Shown here: in pieces, positions 24,603-34,082 of the stretch
Position numbering within the stretch: the first letter of the stretch is position 1
Layout of the letters: every line of letters begins with the position of its first letter
Origin: Scandinavium sp002470465
Lineage (GTDB): Bacteria > Pseudomonadota > Gammaproteobacteria > Enterobacterales > Enterobacteriaceae
Direction of reading: 5' to 3'
Assembly: GCF_040750395.1 (NCBI RefSeq)
Contig: NZ_JBFLVD010000018.1
Coordinates: forward strand, 248,001 to 312,000
DNA: 64,000 nucleotides
The notes under the pieces: model-generated
Databases searched by the model: none
What the model saw: only the letters and a program-made list of their open reading frames with translations
Told to the model about the DNA's origin: nothing
Made by a program: the position numbers and the translations under genes

Positions 24603-24620
24603 CCCTCTGAGCGGAATACA

Positions 24621-24652
24621 AAAAAACGGCAACCCTGGGTTGCCGTTTTTTT
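24621..24652. terminator. Terminator between nudE and mrcA
   Basis: The arms acggcaaccc and gggttgccgt, flanked by A and T runs (aaaaaa ... ttttttt), form a strong bidirectional Rho-independent terminator for the convergent nudE and mrcA genes. The stem matches the liv terminator at 3109-3136. Confidence 0.92.
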
Positions 24653-24659
24653 GTGCCTT

Positions 24660-24696
24660 GCAGGCCGGGTCAGGCCATAGTCGCCACCCGGCACTT
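24660..24696. repeat. REP element before the mrcA 3' end
   Basis: A single imperfect GC palindrome (gcaggccgggtcaggcc ... gccacccggcac) lies between the nudE terminator and the mrcA stop. It resembles the elements after ggt and livF. Confidence 0.75.
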
Positions 24697-24707
24697 TTTC
24701 TTAATGG

Positions 24708-27260
24708 TCAGAACAGTTCGTGAGTTTCGCCGTTATCAATCAGCGTGGTGCCCACTTCATGCACTGCCTGCTGGGTCGGCTGCGTACCGTCGATGAAGTA
24801 CTCTTCACGGCTGTTGCCGCCGTTCGCCAACTGACCGGTGCTCCGATCGATGTTGACGGTTACCACACCCGGCGGTGGCGTCAACGGCTGTTCAGGCACG
24901 CCGTCCAGCGCTATCTTCATGAACAAATCCCAGGCCGGCTGAGCGCTCTTGGCCCCGCCTTCATAACCAGAAATCTGATCTTTGATCGCGCCGGATGCGG
25001 TGGTGCGGCCAAGATCGCGGCGGTGATCGTCAAAGCCAATCCACACCGATGTCACCACGCCCGGGCCGTAACCCGAGAACCAGGCGTCCTTCGAGCTGTT
25101 GGTTGTGCCGGTTTTTCCGCCGATATCGTGGCGCTTCAGGTCGCGCCCTGCGCGCCAGCCTGTCCCCTGCCAGCCAGGCTCGCCGAAGACGTTGGTGTTC
25201 AGCGCACTTTTGATCAGGAAGGAAAGCGGCGTGCTGATCACGTGCGGGGCATATTCCTGGCCACCGCTACGGGCCACCAGCGCCTGGTTAGCCTGTTCAA
25301 GGCTTGGCATCGGCACGGTGGAGTTTTGCGGCTCCTGGGAGGTTGTGACGTTTTCAACGTCTTTATTTTCCAGCACGTTGGATTTTGGCGTATCGCCATA
25401 AATCACCGGAATGTCGCACTCAGCGCAGGCAATTTTAGGTTTGGCTTCAAAAAGCACGCCGCCGACATCGTTCTCGATCTTACTGATAAAGAACGGATCG
25501 ATGAGGAAGCCACCGTTTGCCATGACGGAATACCCGCGTGCGACCTGTAAAGGCGTAAAGGAGGCGGAACCCAGCGCCAGCGATTCGGTGCGAACGATGT
25601 TTTCAGCCGGGAAACCGAAGCGTTGCAGATATTCTGCGGCGTAATCAACGCCCATTGCGCGCATGGCGCGAACCATCACCACGTTTTTCGACTGACCTAA
25701 ACCCTGACGCAGACGAATCGGCCCCGCATATTGTGGTGGGGAGTTCTTTGGACTCCAGTCGGAGCCAGCACCTGCATCCCAACGCGAAATTGGCACGTCG
25801 TTCAGAATGCTTGCCAGCGTCAGACCTTTGTCCATTGCCGCGGTATAGAGGAACGGTTTGATGTTGGAACCAACCTGGCGCAGCGCCTGAGTCGCGCGGT
25901 TAAATTTGCTCTGATTGAAGTCGAATCCACCGACCAGCGCAATAATGGCCCCGTTTTGCGGATTAATAGACACCAGGGCGGAGTTCACGTCCGGCACCTG
26001 GGCCAGCCACCAGGATTCATTCACCTGACGCACCCAGATTTGCTGACCTGTTTGCACGACATCCGTCACTTTGCGTGGCGTTGGGCCTTGCTGAGTGTCC
26101 GAGCGATACGCACGCGCCCAGCGCATGCCGTCCATCGTCATGGAAACTGAGGTGCCGTCTGCCAGCATTGCCGTGGCTCCCTGCGGCGTGGCGGCCGTCA
26201 CGACGGCTGGCACCAGAGGCCCGTAGGTTGGCAGGCTTTTCAGGGTATCGGTGATTTTTTTGCTGTCCCACGGGGTCTCACCAATTTTCCACAGCACGTT
26301 CGCCGGGCCGCGATAGCCGTGGCGCATATCGTAATCCATCACGTTAGTGCGCAGCGCCGTCTGAGCCGCCAACTGATCCTTACGGCTGATGGTGGTGTAA
26401 ACGCGGTAACCATCTTCGTAGGCCTTATCGCCATAGCGGGTCACCATTTCCTGACGCACCATTTCCGTCAGGTACGGGGCGGAGAAGGCAATTTCCGGGG
26501 CATGGTAGCTGGCGTTGATGGGCTCGCGAATAGCTTCGTTGTACTGCGCCTGGGTGATGTCGTTTTCGCTCAGCATGCGGGACAGCACCACGTTGCGGCG
26601 TGCGGTCGCTCTGTCCATAGAATAAAGCGGGTTGAAGGTTGACGGCGCTTTTGGCAGGCCTGCGATGACCGCCATTTCACTCAACGTCAGCTGATCGACC
26701 GTTTTACCGAAGTAGACCTGCGCAGCGGCACCTACGCCGTAGGCGCGGTAGCCGAGGTAAATCTTGTTCAGATAGAGATCGAGAATTTCATCTTTGCTGA
26801 GCAGCTGCTCGATGCGGATAGCCAGGAAGACTTCTTTGATTTTGCGCGTCAGCGTCTTTTCCGGGCTCAGGAAGAAGTTACGTGCCAGCTGCTGGGTGAT
26901 GGTACTTGCACCCTGAGAGGCGTGGCCGGAGAACAGCGCTACGCTAGCCGCACGGAAAATCCCCACCGGATCGATACCGTGGTGCTCGTAAAAACGGCTG
27001 TCTTCCGTGGCGATGAAGGCTTTGGTCAGCTCGGGCGGCATTTGGCTCAGGGTGACCGGAATCCGGCGTTTTTCCCCATATTGCGCAATCAGTTCGCCAT
27101 CGGCGCTGTAAATTTGCATTGGGATCTGCAGGCGCACATCCCTGAGCGTGGCTACGTCAGGCAGCTGCGGCTCAATAAATTTGTAGAGGCCATAGATCGA
27201 GCCTGCTCCCAGCAGAATGCAACAGACTGCAAGGATGAATAAATACTTTACGAACTTCAC
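24708..27260 (-). CDS. mrcA: Penicillin-binding protein 1A (bifunctional class A PBP)
   Basis: 850-residue inner-membrane peptidoglycan synthase, the same length as E. coli PBP1a. One N-terminal anchor (YLFILAVCCILLGAGSIYGL) precedes the glycosyltransferase domain with the catalytic Glu in TEDSRFYEHHGIDP and the QGASTITQQLARN block. The outer PBP1A-type insertion (about 310-420) follows, then the transpeptidase with SxxK (GSNIKPFLYT), SQS-type (GQSKN) and KTG (GGKTGTTNSSKD) motifs. It polymerises glycan and crosslinks peptides, with LpoA as partner in E. coli. It is divergent from the hof cluster. Confidence 0.97.
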   Translation of the reverse strand: MKFVKYLFILAVCCILLGAGSIYGLYKFIEPQLPDVATLRDVRLQIPMQIYSADGELIAQYGEKRRIPVTLSQMPPELTKAFIATEDSRFYEHHGIDPVGIFRAASVALFSGHASQGASTITQQLARNFFLSPEKTLTRKIKEVFLAIRIEQLLSKDEILDLYLNKIYLGYRAYGVGAAAQVYFGKTVDQLTLSEMAVIAGLPKAPSTFNPLYSMDRATARRNVVLSRMLSENDITQAQYNEAIREPINASYHAPEIAFSAPYLTEMVRQEMVTRYGDKAYEDGYRVYTTISRKDQLAAQTALRTNVMDYDMRHGYRGPANVLWKIGETPWDSKKITDTLKSLPTYGPLVPAVVTAATPQGATAMLADGTSVSMTMDGMRWARAYRSDTQQGPTPRKVTDVVQTGQQIWVRQVNESWWLAQVPDVNSALVSINPQNGAIIALVGGFDFNQSKFNRATQALRQVGSNIKPFLYTAAMDKGLTLASILNDVPISRWDAGAGSDWSPKNSPPQYAGPIRLRQGLGQSKNVVMVRAMRAMGVDYAAEYLQRFGFPAENIVRTESLALGSASFTPLQVARGYSVMANGGFLIDPFFISKIENDVGGVLFEAKPKIACAECDIPVIYGDTPKSNVLENKDVENVTTSQEPQNSTVPMPSLEQANQALVARSGGQEYAPHVISTPLSFLIKSALNTNVFGEPGWQGTGWRAGRDLKRHDIGGKTGTTNSSKDAWFSGYGPGVVTSVWIGFDDHRRDLGRTTASGAIKDQISGYEGGAKSAQPAWDLFMKIALDGVPEQPLTPPPGVVTVNIDRSTGQLANGGNSREEYFIDGTQPTQQAVHEVGTTLIDNGETHELF

Positions 27261-27378
27261 CGGAGATTTCCCATTTAGTGGCGATTGGGCAGTTTATAAA
27301 CAAGCGCGCGGTAGTATAAAGGCAACCCAATGGCATTGATATAGCTCGAATGGGTTGATGGATAAGGAGATCGTAAGA

Positions 27379-28101
27379 ATGGCTTACAGTCAGTGGCTGG
27401 CAGGATTGCATTTTCAGCAGAATAGCCTCGTCTGCGTGGCGTTACAGAAAGCACGTTCAGGCTTCGCGCTTCGGCGCTGGTGGCAATTGCCGGTGGCAAG
27501 CGATGCCAGCGAAGAGGCCTTGATTGCGGTACTGCACCGCATCCAGCGAGAAATGCCGCGTTTCCATCGGCTTGCCGTGGCGCTTTCGGCAGCGGACACG
27601 CTGCAAAAAAACCTTCCGCCGCCGCAGATGGCGCTGCGAGAAAGCGAGTGCGCACAATGGGTAGCCAGTACTGTAGCAAAGCAGCTGGAGATGCCCGCCG
27701 ATACCCTCACGTTCGATTACCAGAATGCCGAACAGAATGTTTACAGCGTCACGGCCGCCAGACGGCGGGATGTGGATCTTCTGCAAAAACGTCTGCATGC
27801 AGCGGGGCTGAACGTGGAGGCCATCACGCCGGATGCCAGCGCACTGCAACATTTTCTCCCGTGGATAGCGCAAGACGAGCAAGGCCTGTGCTGGTATGAC
27901 GGCCAGCAATGGCTATGGGCTACGCGGGAGGCCTGGGGGAGCTGTGCGGAGCAACCAGAAGCGCTTTTGCTCTGTACCACGCAGCAGGCTGGCATGAAGA
28001 GCTTCAATCCCTGGTTTCCACTGATGCAGCTTCAGCCACCGCTGCCGGAAAACGGCGATGCGTTTGCTATCGCTTTGGCACTGGCGCTGGGAGTGCGCTG
28101 A
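27379..28101 (+). CDS. hofM: DNA uptake protein HofM (PilM-like)
   Basis: 240 residues with an actin-like PilM fold expected (FDYQNAEQNVYSVTAARRRDVDLLQKRLHAAGLNVEAITPDASAL). It is diverged from E. coli HofM (259 residues) but keeps ITPDASALQ and the Trp-rich QWLWATREAWG. The start at 27379 (MAYSQWLAGLHF) is ten bases after aaggag; a start at 27355 is in frame but would precede that site. HofM-Q are needed in E. coli for using DNA as a nutrient. It is the first gene of the divergent hof operon. Confidence 0.88.
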   Translation: MAYSQWLAGLHFQQNSLVCVALQKARSGFALRRWWQLPVASDASEEALIAVLHRIQREMPRFHRLAVALSAADTLQKNLPPPQMALRESECAQWVASTVAKQLEMPADTLTFDYQNAEQNVYSVTAARRRDVDLLQKRLHAAGLNVEAITPDASALQHFLPWIAQDEQGLCWYDGQQWLWATREAWGSCAEQPEALLLCTTQQAGMKSFNPWFPLMQLQPPLPENGDAFAIALALALGVR

Positions 28102-28102
28102 A

Positions 28103-28642
28103 ATGGCGCGTCCAGTGAATCTTCTGCGATGGCGTGAGAAGCGCCGCCGCGACTGTCTGCGTTTTTGGGCCTGGCTGTTTGTGGGAGCGTGGCTGATAGC
28201 CCTGATAGGGTTTGTGGCAAATCGGTCAGAGGGTGTGCATCAACATCAAAAACAGGTTTTATGGCAGGCGAGCGATAACGCGGTTTATCAGGCCCTGGTG
28301 CAGCGTGAACGGCAGTTCAAAGATGAACAGCAGCGCAGAATGCTCTGGCTGACGCATGAAAAAGAGCGGGAAGCCACCCGGCAGTGGCAATCACGGCTGC
28401 TGGCACTGGCAGAAAACATGCCGGAACAGGCCTGGCTCACCGCCCTGGAGTGGGAAGGTCATTCGCTGAGCTTTACCGGGCTGGCGAACCGTTTTCTCTC
28501 CTTGACCGAACTGGATGCCTCGGTGCGCCATATCGCAGGCTCTCAGATCGTCAATCCGGGCCCCGTCAGGCGGGATGCGCAAGGGCGCTGGGAGTTCAGT
28601 TACAGAATGCTGGCGGAGGTGGAAAATGTTGCTTCTCGCTGA
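28103..28642 (+). CDS. hofN: DNA uptake protein HofN (PilN-like)
   Basis: 179-residue bitopic membrane protein. A basic N-terminus (MARPVNLLRWREKRRRDC) precedes one transmembrane segment (FWAWLFVGAWLIALIGFVA), a coiled region rich in Gln, Arg and Glu, and a small C-terminal fold (WLTALEWEGHSLSFTGLA). This is PilN architecture. The ATG is one base after the hofM stop. It overlaps the start of hofO by 17 bases. Confidence 0.87.
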   Translation: MARPVNLLRWREKRRRDCLRFWAWLFVGAWLIALIGFVANRSEGVHQHQKQVLWQASDNAVYQALVQRERQFKDEQQRRMLWLTHEKEREATRQWQSRLLALAENMPEQAWLTALEWEGHSLSFTGLANRFLSLTELDASVRHIAGSQIVNPGPVRRDAQGRWEFSYRMLAEVENVASR

Positions 28643-29057
28643 ACGATGGTGTGATTGCTCCCCACGTATTCGGTGTGGATTTTGGCTGAGCATGCTTTTG
28701 CTGCTGGTGCTGATGGTTAGTTTTGCCCGTAACACGCAGCCAGGTAGTGCATCGCCCATACCCCTTGCCGCGCAGTGGCAAAAAACACTACCGCTGCGTG
28801 GTCCGGTGATTCCGTTATCCGACATGATTTCGGCGCCTTTTTCTGCACTTGATTTTGACCGTCCGGAAAGCAGCCTGCTGAGCTGGCAGCCGTCAGGGCA
28901 CGGCGGGGAGCTGGCGTTGTCGACTGACTGGGCGGCTATTCCCGCCCTGTTTGCACGGCTCGCAGAACGCCGTCAGGCCATACGGGGGTTTAGCATTAAA
29001 CCGGAACAACAGCGTCTGACGCTGACGTTACAACTCGAGGCAATCGGCGATGACTGA
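28626..29057 (+). CDS. hofO: DNA uptake protein HofO (PilO-like)
   Basis: 143-residue protein with an N-terminal transmembrane segment (GFWLSMLLLLVLMVSFA) and a periplasmic domain, as in the PilO position of type IV pilus operons. Sequence conservation with E. coli HofO is low, so the call relies mainly on position and topology. The start at 28626 (MLLLAERW) lies within hofN; the frame is also open upstream of it. It overlaps the start of hofP by eight bases. Confidence 0.8.
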   Translation: MLLLAERWCDCSPRIRCGFWLSMLLLLVLMVSFARNTQPGSASPIPLAAQWQKTLPLRGPVIPLSDMISAPFSALDFDRPESSLLSWQPSGHGGELALSTDWAAIPALFARLAERRQAIRGFSIKPEQQRLTLTLQLEAIGDD

Positions 29058-29448
29058 TCGGCACGGGCTCATCGTACTTTTGCTTCCTTTACTATTGGGG
29101 ATGCGCGATCCCTTCCTGCCTGCGGAAGATCGCTGTAGCAGTGCGCAGATAACGCTCTGGCATTACCGTGGGATGGTGAGCCTTGGAGAGCAACGAACGG
29201 GTATCGTGCTCGATGCCAGTGGCAAATGGCAACGACTGACGCAGGGGCAGACGCTGAGTAACGGCTGGACGGTTGTCGCTGTTCAGCCCGACCGTATGGA
29301 TATGACTGCCGGAACCGACTGCGAGCCTTCGCAGTGGCGCTGGATAAAAGAAGGAACGCAACATGATTCGAAGGATAGCGTTGGGGTTAATAATGATGGT
29401 CTTCGGCGCCCTGGCCAAAGAAAAAACCGTCTCGCTGATGGTGGATGA
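29050..29448 (+). CDS. hofP: DNA uptake protein HofP (PilP-like)
   Basis: 132 residues with an N-terminal hydrophobic signal (LIVLLLPLLLGMRDPFLP) and a short C-terminal domain with a paired cysteine pattern (DRC ... DCEPSQWRW). GMRDPF and CEPSQW are shared with E. coli HofP. The last 86 bases overlap hofQ in another frame, and the C-terminal tail (RRPGQRKNRLADGG) is therefore constrained by the HofQ signal peptide coding; a similar overlap exists in E. coli. Confidence 0.83.
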   Translation: MTDRHGLIVLLLPLLLGMRDPFLPAEDRCSSAQITLWHYRGMVSLGEQRTGIVLDASGKWQRLTQGQTLSNGWTVVAVQPDRMDMTAGTDCEPSQWRWIKEGTQHDSKDSVGVNNDGLRRPGQRKNRLADGG

Positions 29449-30598
29449 CGTTCCGGTCACGCAGGTCATACAGACGCTTGCGACGCTCGGGGAACGCAAT
29501 ATCGTTATCGCCCCGGAAGTCAGTGGGCAGATTTCACTTCAGTTGAATGATGTCTCATGGAAGCAGGCGTTACAGACGGTGATGAGCAGTGCCGGTCTGG
29601 TGCTCGACACGCAGTCCAGCATCCTGTTTGTGCACACCAAAGCCTGGCTTGCAGAAAAGAGTGCGCTGAAGGATGCCGAGCGGCAGAAGCGTTCACAGGC
29701 TTTGCCGTTGCAGGGGAAGAGCGTCATTTTGCATTACGCCGATGCTGCTGAGCTGGCGAAAGCCGGGGAAAAGCTACTGAGCGCGCGAGGTGCGATGACG
29801 GTCGATAAACGTACTAATCGCCTGCTGGTGCGTGACGATAACCAGCACCTTGCCGATTTGCTCGCCTGGGCGCAGGAGATGGATATACCGGTAGGTCAGG
29901 TCGAGCTGAGGGCGCATATCGTCACTATAAATAAGAAGAGCCTGCGTGAGCTTGGGGTGAAATGGAGTCTGGCTGATGCTGAGAATGGTCAGGGATCCGG
30001 GAAGGTAGCGGCTATAAACAGCGATCTTTCTGCCGCTAATGCTACGACCTACGCCGGGTTTAACATCGGTAAAATCAGTGGGCGACTGCTGGAGCTGGAG
30101 CTTTCGGCACTGGAGCAAAAGCAGGAACTGGAGATCATCGCCAGTCCACATTTGCTGGCCTCGCATCTGCAGCCTGCAAGTATCAAGCAGGGAACAGAGA
30201 TTCCTTATCAGGTCTCCAGCGGTGAGAGCGGGGCAACATCAGTGGAGTTTAAGGAGGCCGTGCTGGGTATGGAGGTGACGCCGACGGTGCTACAGAAAAA
30301 CCGGGTGCGGCTTAAGCTAAAAATTACCGAAGACATGCCCGGGCAGGTATTGCAGCAGGCTGACGGCGAAGTGCTGGCAATTGATAAACAGGAAATTGAG
30401 ACCCAGGTCGAGGTAAGAAGTGGCGAAACGCTGGCTCTGGGCGGCATCTTCTCACAGAAGAATAAGTCTGCCAGAAGCGGTATTCCGCTGCTGGGCGACA
30501 TTCCCTGGCTTGGACGGCTGTTTCGCCATGATGGAAAAGACAGCGAGCGGCGTGAACTGGTCGTGTTCATCACCCCGCGTATTATTTCTGCACAATAA
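29363..30598 (+). CDS. hofQ: Secretin-like DNA uptake porin HofQ (PilQ-like)
   Basis: 411-residue outer-membrane secretin, close to the E. coli length of 412. A signal peptide (MIRRIALGLIMMVFGALA) is followed by an AMIN/STN-like domain (VSLMVDDVPVTQVIQTLATLGERNIVIAPEV), N1-type domains (residues about 115-190), and the secretin core with VSSGESGATSVEFKEAVLGMEVTPTV and GGIFSQKNKSARSGIPLLGDIPWLGRLFRHD, the family C-terminal signature. It is the channel through which DNA is taken up in the HofQ/ComE model. It ends the hof operon. Confidence 0.94.
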   Translation: MIRRIALGLIMMVFGALAKEKTVSLMVDDVPVTQVIQTLATLGERNIVIAPEVSGQISLQLNDVSWKQALQTVMSSAGLVLDTQSSILFVHTKAWLAEKSALKDAERQKRSQALPLQGKSVILHYADAAELAKAGEKLLSARGAMTVDKRTNRLLVRDDNQHLADLLAWAQEMDIPVGQVELRAHIVTINKKSLRELGVKWSLADAENGQGSGKVAAINSDLSAANATTYAGFNIGKISGRLLELELSALEQKQELEIIASPHLLASHLQPASIKQGTEIPYQVSSGESGATSVEFKEAVLGMEVTPTVLQKNRVRLKLKITEDMPGQVLQQADGEVLAIDKQEIETQVEVRSGETLALGGIFSQKNKSARSGIPLLGDIPWLGRLFRHDGKDSERRELVVFITPRIISAQ

Positions 30599-30866
30599 GC
30601 GTTTGACGGGCGACCTTTTCTTACTGAACACGTTTCAGGTGTTTGACGTGAGGCCGGATTTAGCATACAAGGAGTACCGATTTGAGAGTCGGTCCCCTGG
30701 ACAGTCCGGTGATGATTAGAGTTGCCAAACCTGCCGGAGTATTGAGATAATTTTCGGTCTGACTCTCGCACTATCGCATATGAGGTTTCAGTTCATGCCT
30801 GGCGTCGCCGTGTGGTTCGCGTCGCGGGTTTATTATTAACGAAATAGTCTTAGTAGTACCGAAAAA
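30599..30866 (+). promoter_or_regulatory. aroK promoter and leader region
   Basis: 268 bp between hofQ and aroK without a coding gene. Two segments, gagagtc (30684-30690) and gactctc (30761-30767), are fully complementary and could form a long-range stem enclosing about 70 bases. The region likely holds the aroK-aroB-damX-dam-rpe-gph-trpS promoters; exact boxes could not be set. Confidence 0.55.
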
Positions 30867-31388
30867 ATGGCAGAGAAACGCAATATCTTTCTGGTTGGGC
30901 CTATGGGTGCCGGCAAAAGCACTATTGGGCGCCAGTTAGCTCAACAGCTCAACATGGAATTCTACGATTCTGATCAAGAGATTGAGAAACGCACCGGCGC
31001 CGACGTGGGCTGGGTCTTCGATGTCGAAGGCGAAGAAGGTTTCCGTGATCGCGAAGAAAAAATCATCAACGAGTTAACGGAGAAACAGGGTATTGTGCTG
31101 GCGACTGGCGGCGGCTCTGTGAAATCTCGTGAAACGCGTAATCGTCTCTCCGCCCGCGGCGTCGTGGTGTATCTGGAAACGACGATTGAAAAACAGCTGG
31201 CGCGCACGCAGCGTGATAAAAAACGTCCCCTGCTGCAGGTTGAAACGCCACCTCGTGAAGTCCTGGAAGCGCTGGCAGGCGAGCGTAATCCTTTGTACGA
31301 AGAAATTGCCGATGTCACGATCCGCACTGACGACCAGAGCGCGAAAGTGGTGGCCAACCAGATTATTAATATGCTGGAAAGTAACTGA
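30867..31388 (+). CDS. aroK: Shikimate kinase I
   Basis: 173-residue cytoplasmic kinase forming shikimate-3-phosphate in aromatic amino acid synthesis. The P-loop GPMGAGKST is at residues 11-19, the shikimate-binding DSDQEIEKRTG follows, and ATGGGSV (family GGG motif) and the lid RDKKRPLL are present. It is the first gene of the aroK-aroB-damX-dam-rpe-gph-trpS superoperon known from E. coli. The length equals that of E. coli AroK. Confidence 0.97.
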   Translation: MAEKRNIFLVGPMGAGKSTIGRQLAQQLNMEFYDSDQEIEKRTGADVGWVFDVEGEEGFRDREEKIINELTEKQGIVLATGGGSVKSRETRNRLSARGVVVYLETTIEKQLARTQRDKKRPLLQVETPPREVLEALAGERNPLYEEIADVTIRTDDQSAKVVANQIINMLESN

Positions 31389-31557
31389 TTCTGGTCAACG
31401 CTATACGACATCGTTCAAGCTGCATTCAGGCGGCAACGGCGTGAACTCTTGCAGGTCATCTCTGCAACCGGGCGCGAAAGCCGCCGACCAGTAAACAGCC
31501 TGAAGGATGGCGTGTACATCACCAGAGAATGCAAGTAACCAAGGTGGACGTCGCGTT

Positions 31558-32646
31558 ATGGAGAGGCTTACAGTAACTCTCGGGGAACGTAGTTACCCGA
31601 TTACCATCGCGGCTGGTTTGTTTAACGATCCAGCTTCCTTCCTGCCACTGAAGTCGGGCGACCAGGCCATGCTGGTCACCAACGAGACGCTGGCACCTGT
31701 TTATCTGGACAAAGTACGTCACGTGCTCGAACAGGCTGGCGTAAAAGTCGACAGCGTCATCCTTCCGGACGGTGAAAAGTACAAAACGCTGGCCGTGATG
31801 GACACCGTTTTCACCGCGTTACTGCAAAAACCTCACGGTCGTGACACGACGCTGATTGCCTTAGGCGGCGGTGTTGTTGGCGATCTTACCGGATTTGCGG
31901 CGGCGAGCTATCAGCGTGGCGTTCGCTTTATCCAGGTACCGACCACGTTATTATCACAGGTCGATTCTTCCGTTGGCGGCAAAACAGCCGTTAACCACCC
32001 GCTCGGTAAAAACATGATTGGCGCCTTCTGGCAGCCGGTGAATGTGGTTGTTGATCTGGACTGTCTGAAAACCCTGCCCGCGCGCGAACTCTCTTCCGGC
32101 CTGGCAGAGGTCATCAAATACGGCATCATCCTCGATGCAGAATTCTTCTCCTGGCTTGAAAACAACATTGATGCGCTGATGGCGCTTGATGAAAAAACCA
32201 TGGCGTACTGCATTCGCCGTTGTTGTGAGCTGAAAGCCGAAGTTGTGGCGGCAGACGAGCGAGAATCCGGCTTACGTGCTTTACTGAATCTGGGACACAC
32301 CTTTGGTCACGCTATCGAAGCTGAAATGGGCTACGGTAACTGGCTGCACGGCGAAGCCGTCGCCGCCGGTATGGTCATGGCGGCTCGTGCTTCAGAACGT
32401 CTTGGTCAGTTTGAGGCAAAGGATACTCAGCGGATTATTACCCTGTTAGAACGGGCGAAATTACCGGTTTCCGGTCCGCGTGAAATGTCTCCCGATGCGT
32501 ACCTGCCGCATATGATGCGCGATAAAAAGGTGCTCGCCGGTGAGATGCGTTTGGTTTTGCCGCTTGCTATTGGAAAAAGTGAAGTGCGTGGCGGTGTTGC
32601 GCACGATGTGGTTCTTGGCGCTGTGGCTGATTGTCAGCAGGCGTAA
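31558..32646 (+). CDS. aroB: 3-Dehydroquinate synthase
   Basis: 362-residue NAD- and Zn-dependent enzyme converting DAHP to 3-dehydroquinate. Markers: ALGGGVVGDLTGFAAASYQRGVRFIQVPTTLL, SSVGGKTAVNHPLGKNMIG, and the zinc ligands in GLAEVIKYG, LNLGHTFGHAIE and WLHGEAVAAG. The start at 31558 (MERLTVTLGERSYPI) matches the E. coli start; an earlier in-frame ATG (31507) adds unrelated residues. A 169-bp gap separates it from aroK, with no gene visible. Confidence 0.97.
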   Translation: MERLTVTLGERSYPITIAAGLFNDPASFLPLKSGDQAMLVTNETLAPVYLDKVRHVLEQAGVKVDSVILPDGEKYKTLAVMDTVFTALLQKPHGRDTTLIALGGGVVGDLTGFAAASYQRGVRFIQVPTTLLSQVDSSVGGKTAVNHPLGKNMIGAFWQPVNVVVDLDCLKTLPARELSSGLAEVIKYGIILDAEFFSWLENNIDALMALDEKTMAYCIRRCCELKAEVVAADERESGLRALLNLGHTFGHAIEAEMGYGNWLHGEAVAAGMVMAARASERLGQFEAKDTQRIITLLERAKLPVSGPREMSPDAYLPHMMRDKKVLAGEMRLVLPLAIGKSEVRGGVAHDVVLGAVADCQQA

Positions 32647-32735
32647 CTAATAAGAAAGGTCATGCCGCTCGCGCGGCGTTTAGCTTCAGGTGACGTGCAG
32701 GTGTCGTTAGCATAAGCCTTTTAGTGGGGTGTTAA

Positions 32736-34067
32736 ATGGATGAATTCAAACCAGAAGACGAGCTGAAACCCGATCCCAGCGATCGTCGTGCTGGTCGTTC
32801 CCGTCAGTCTTCCGATCGTGAAAGCGATCCGCAGATCAACTTCGATGACGTCGACCTTGATGCCGATGAACGCCGCCCGGCGCGTGCCCGTAAAGTACGC
32901 GAAGAGCGCGAAGAAGAGTATGACGAAGAGGCGTATTACGAGTCTGAAGAAGACGAAGAGGTGCAAGAGCAGCCTGAACGTCGTCCACGCAAGCGCAAAA
33001 AAGCGCCGGCAAAACCGGCTTCCCGCCAGTACATCATGATGGGTGTTGGTATTCTGGTTCTGCTGCTGCTGATTGTGGGCATTGGCTCCGCGTTGAAAGC
33101 ACCGTCTTCCTCCAGCGAGCAGGCCTCCAGCGATGTGAAGAACATCGACCTTTCCGGAGATAACAGCGCTTCAGCCGGCCAGAGCAACGGTCAGGCAACC
33201 GATCAGGCCAATGGTGCTCAGCCAGCGCCAGGTACGGCGCCTGCGAACCAGACTGCCACAAATCCGCAGCAGGATGTTTCTCTGCCACCGATTTCCTCTA
33301 CCCCGACTCAGGGCCAAAACACCGTTGCGCCAGAAGGCCAGCAGCGTGTGGAAGTGCAGGGTGACCTGAACAATGCGCTGAACCAGCAGCAGGGCCAGAT
33401 TGACGGCGCTGTCGCCAACTCAACGCTGCCAACTGAGCCGGCGACGGTTGCCCCTGTTCGCGGCGGGAGCACGCCTCGTCAGGCGACGACTCACACGGCG
33501 GAAAGTGCCCCAGCGGCAACAACTCGCCCGGAGCGTAAGCATGCAGTGATTGAGCCGAAGCCGCAGAGCAAACCGCAGGCGACGGTAAAAGCAAGTGAAC
33601 CAAAAGCGGTTGCTCAGCCTAAGCGTACTGAAACGGCCGCTACTGCTGCGCCAGTCAAAACGACTGCACCGGCGGCAGAAACCGCGAAGCCTGCGGCCAC
33701 CGCCAGCGCGGCGAAACCTGCGGCGACTACGGCTGCACCAGCCGCAACCGCTGCGGCAAGCTCCGCCGCCAAAGAAACGGGTGATGTCAGCTCGCTGAAA
33801 TCTGCACCGGGCAGCCACTACACTCTGCAGCTCAGCAGCTCGTCAAACTATAACAACCTGAACAACTGGGCGAAGAAAGAGAACATCCAGAAGTACGTGG
33901 TCTATCAGACCACCCGCAACGGTCAGCCATGGTATGTGCTGGTCAGCGGTGTGTATGCGACGAAAGACGATGCGAAACGCGCCGTCACCGCGTTGCCTGC
34001 CGATGTCCAGGCGAAAAACCCTTGGGCGAAGCCGCTGCATCAGGTGCAGTCCGATCTGAAACAATAG
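32736..34067 (+). CDS. damX: Cell-division SPOR-domain protein DamX
   Basis: 443-residue inner-membrane protein, somewhat longer than E. coli DamX (428). A strongly charged cytoplasmic N-terminus (runs of Glu, Asp and Arg, residues 20-90) precedes one transmembrane helix (about 100-120), a long Ala/Pro/Gln/Thr-rich periplasmic linker, and a C-terminal SPOR domain (about 358-440, starting GSHYTLQLSSS) that binds denuded glycan at the septum. Extra length is in the Ala-rich linker. It lies between aroB and dam. Confidence 0.95.
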   Translation: MDEFKPEDELKPDPSDRRAGRSRQSSDRESDPQINFDDVDLDADERRPARARKVREEREEEYDEEAYYESEEDEEVQEQPERRPRKRKKAPAKPASRQYIMMGVGILVLLLLIVGIGSALKAPSSSSEQASSDVKNIDLSGDNSASAGQSNGQATDQANGAQPAPGTAPANQTATNPQQDVSLPPISSTPTQGQNTVAPEGQQRVEVQGDLNNALNQQQGQIDGAVANSTLPTEPATVAPVRGGSTPRQATTHTAESAPAATTRPERKHAVIEPKPQSKPQATVKASEPKAVAQPKRTETAATAAPVKTTAPAAETAKPAATASAAKPAATTAAPAATAAASSAAKETGDVSSLKSAPGSHYTLQLSSSSNYNNLNNWAKKENIQKYVVYQTTRNGQPWYVLVSGVYATKDDAKRAVTALPADVQAKNPWAKPLHQVQSDLKQ

Positions 34068-34082
34068 CAGTACATGACACAG

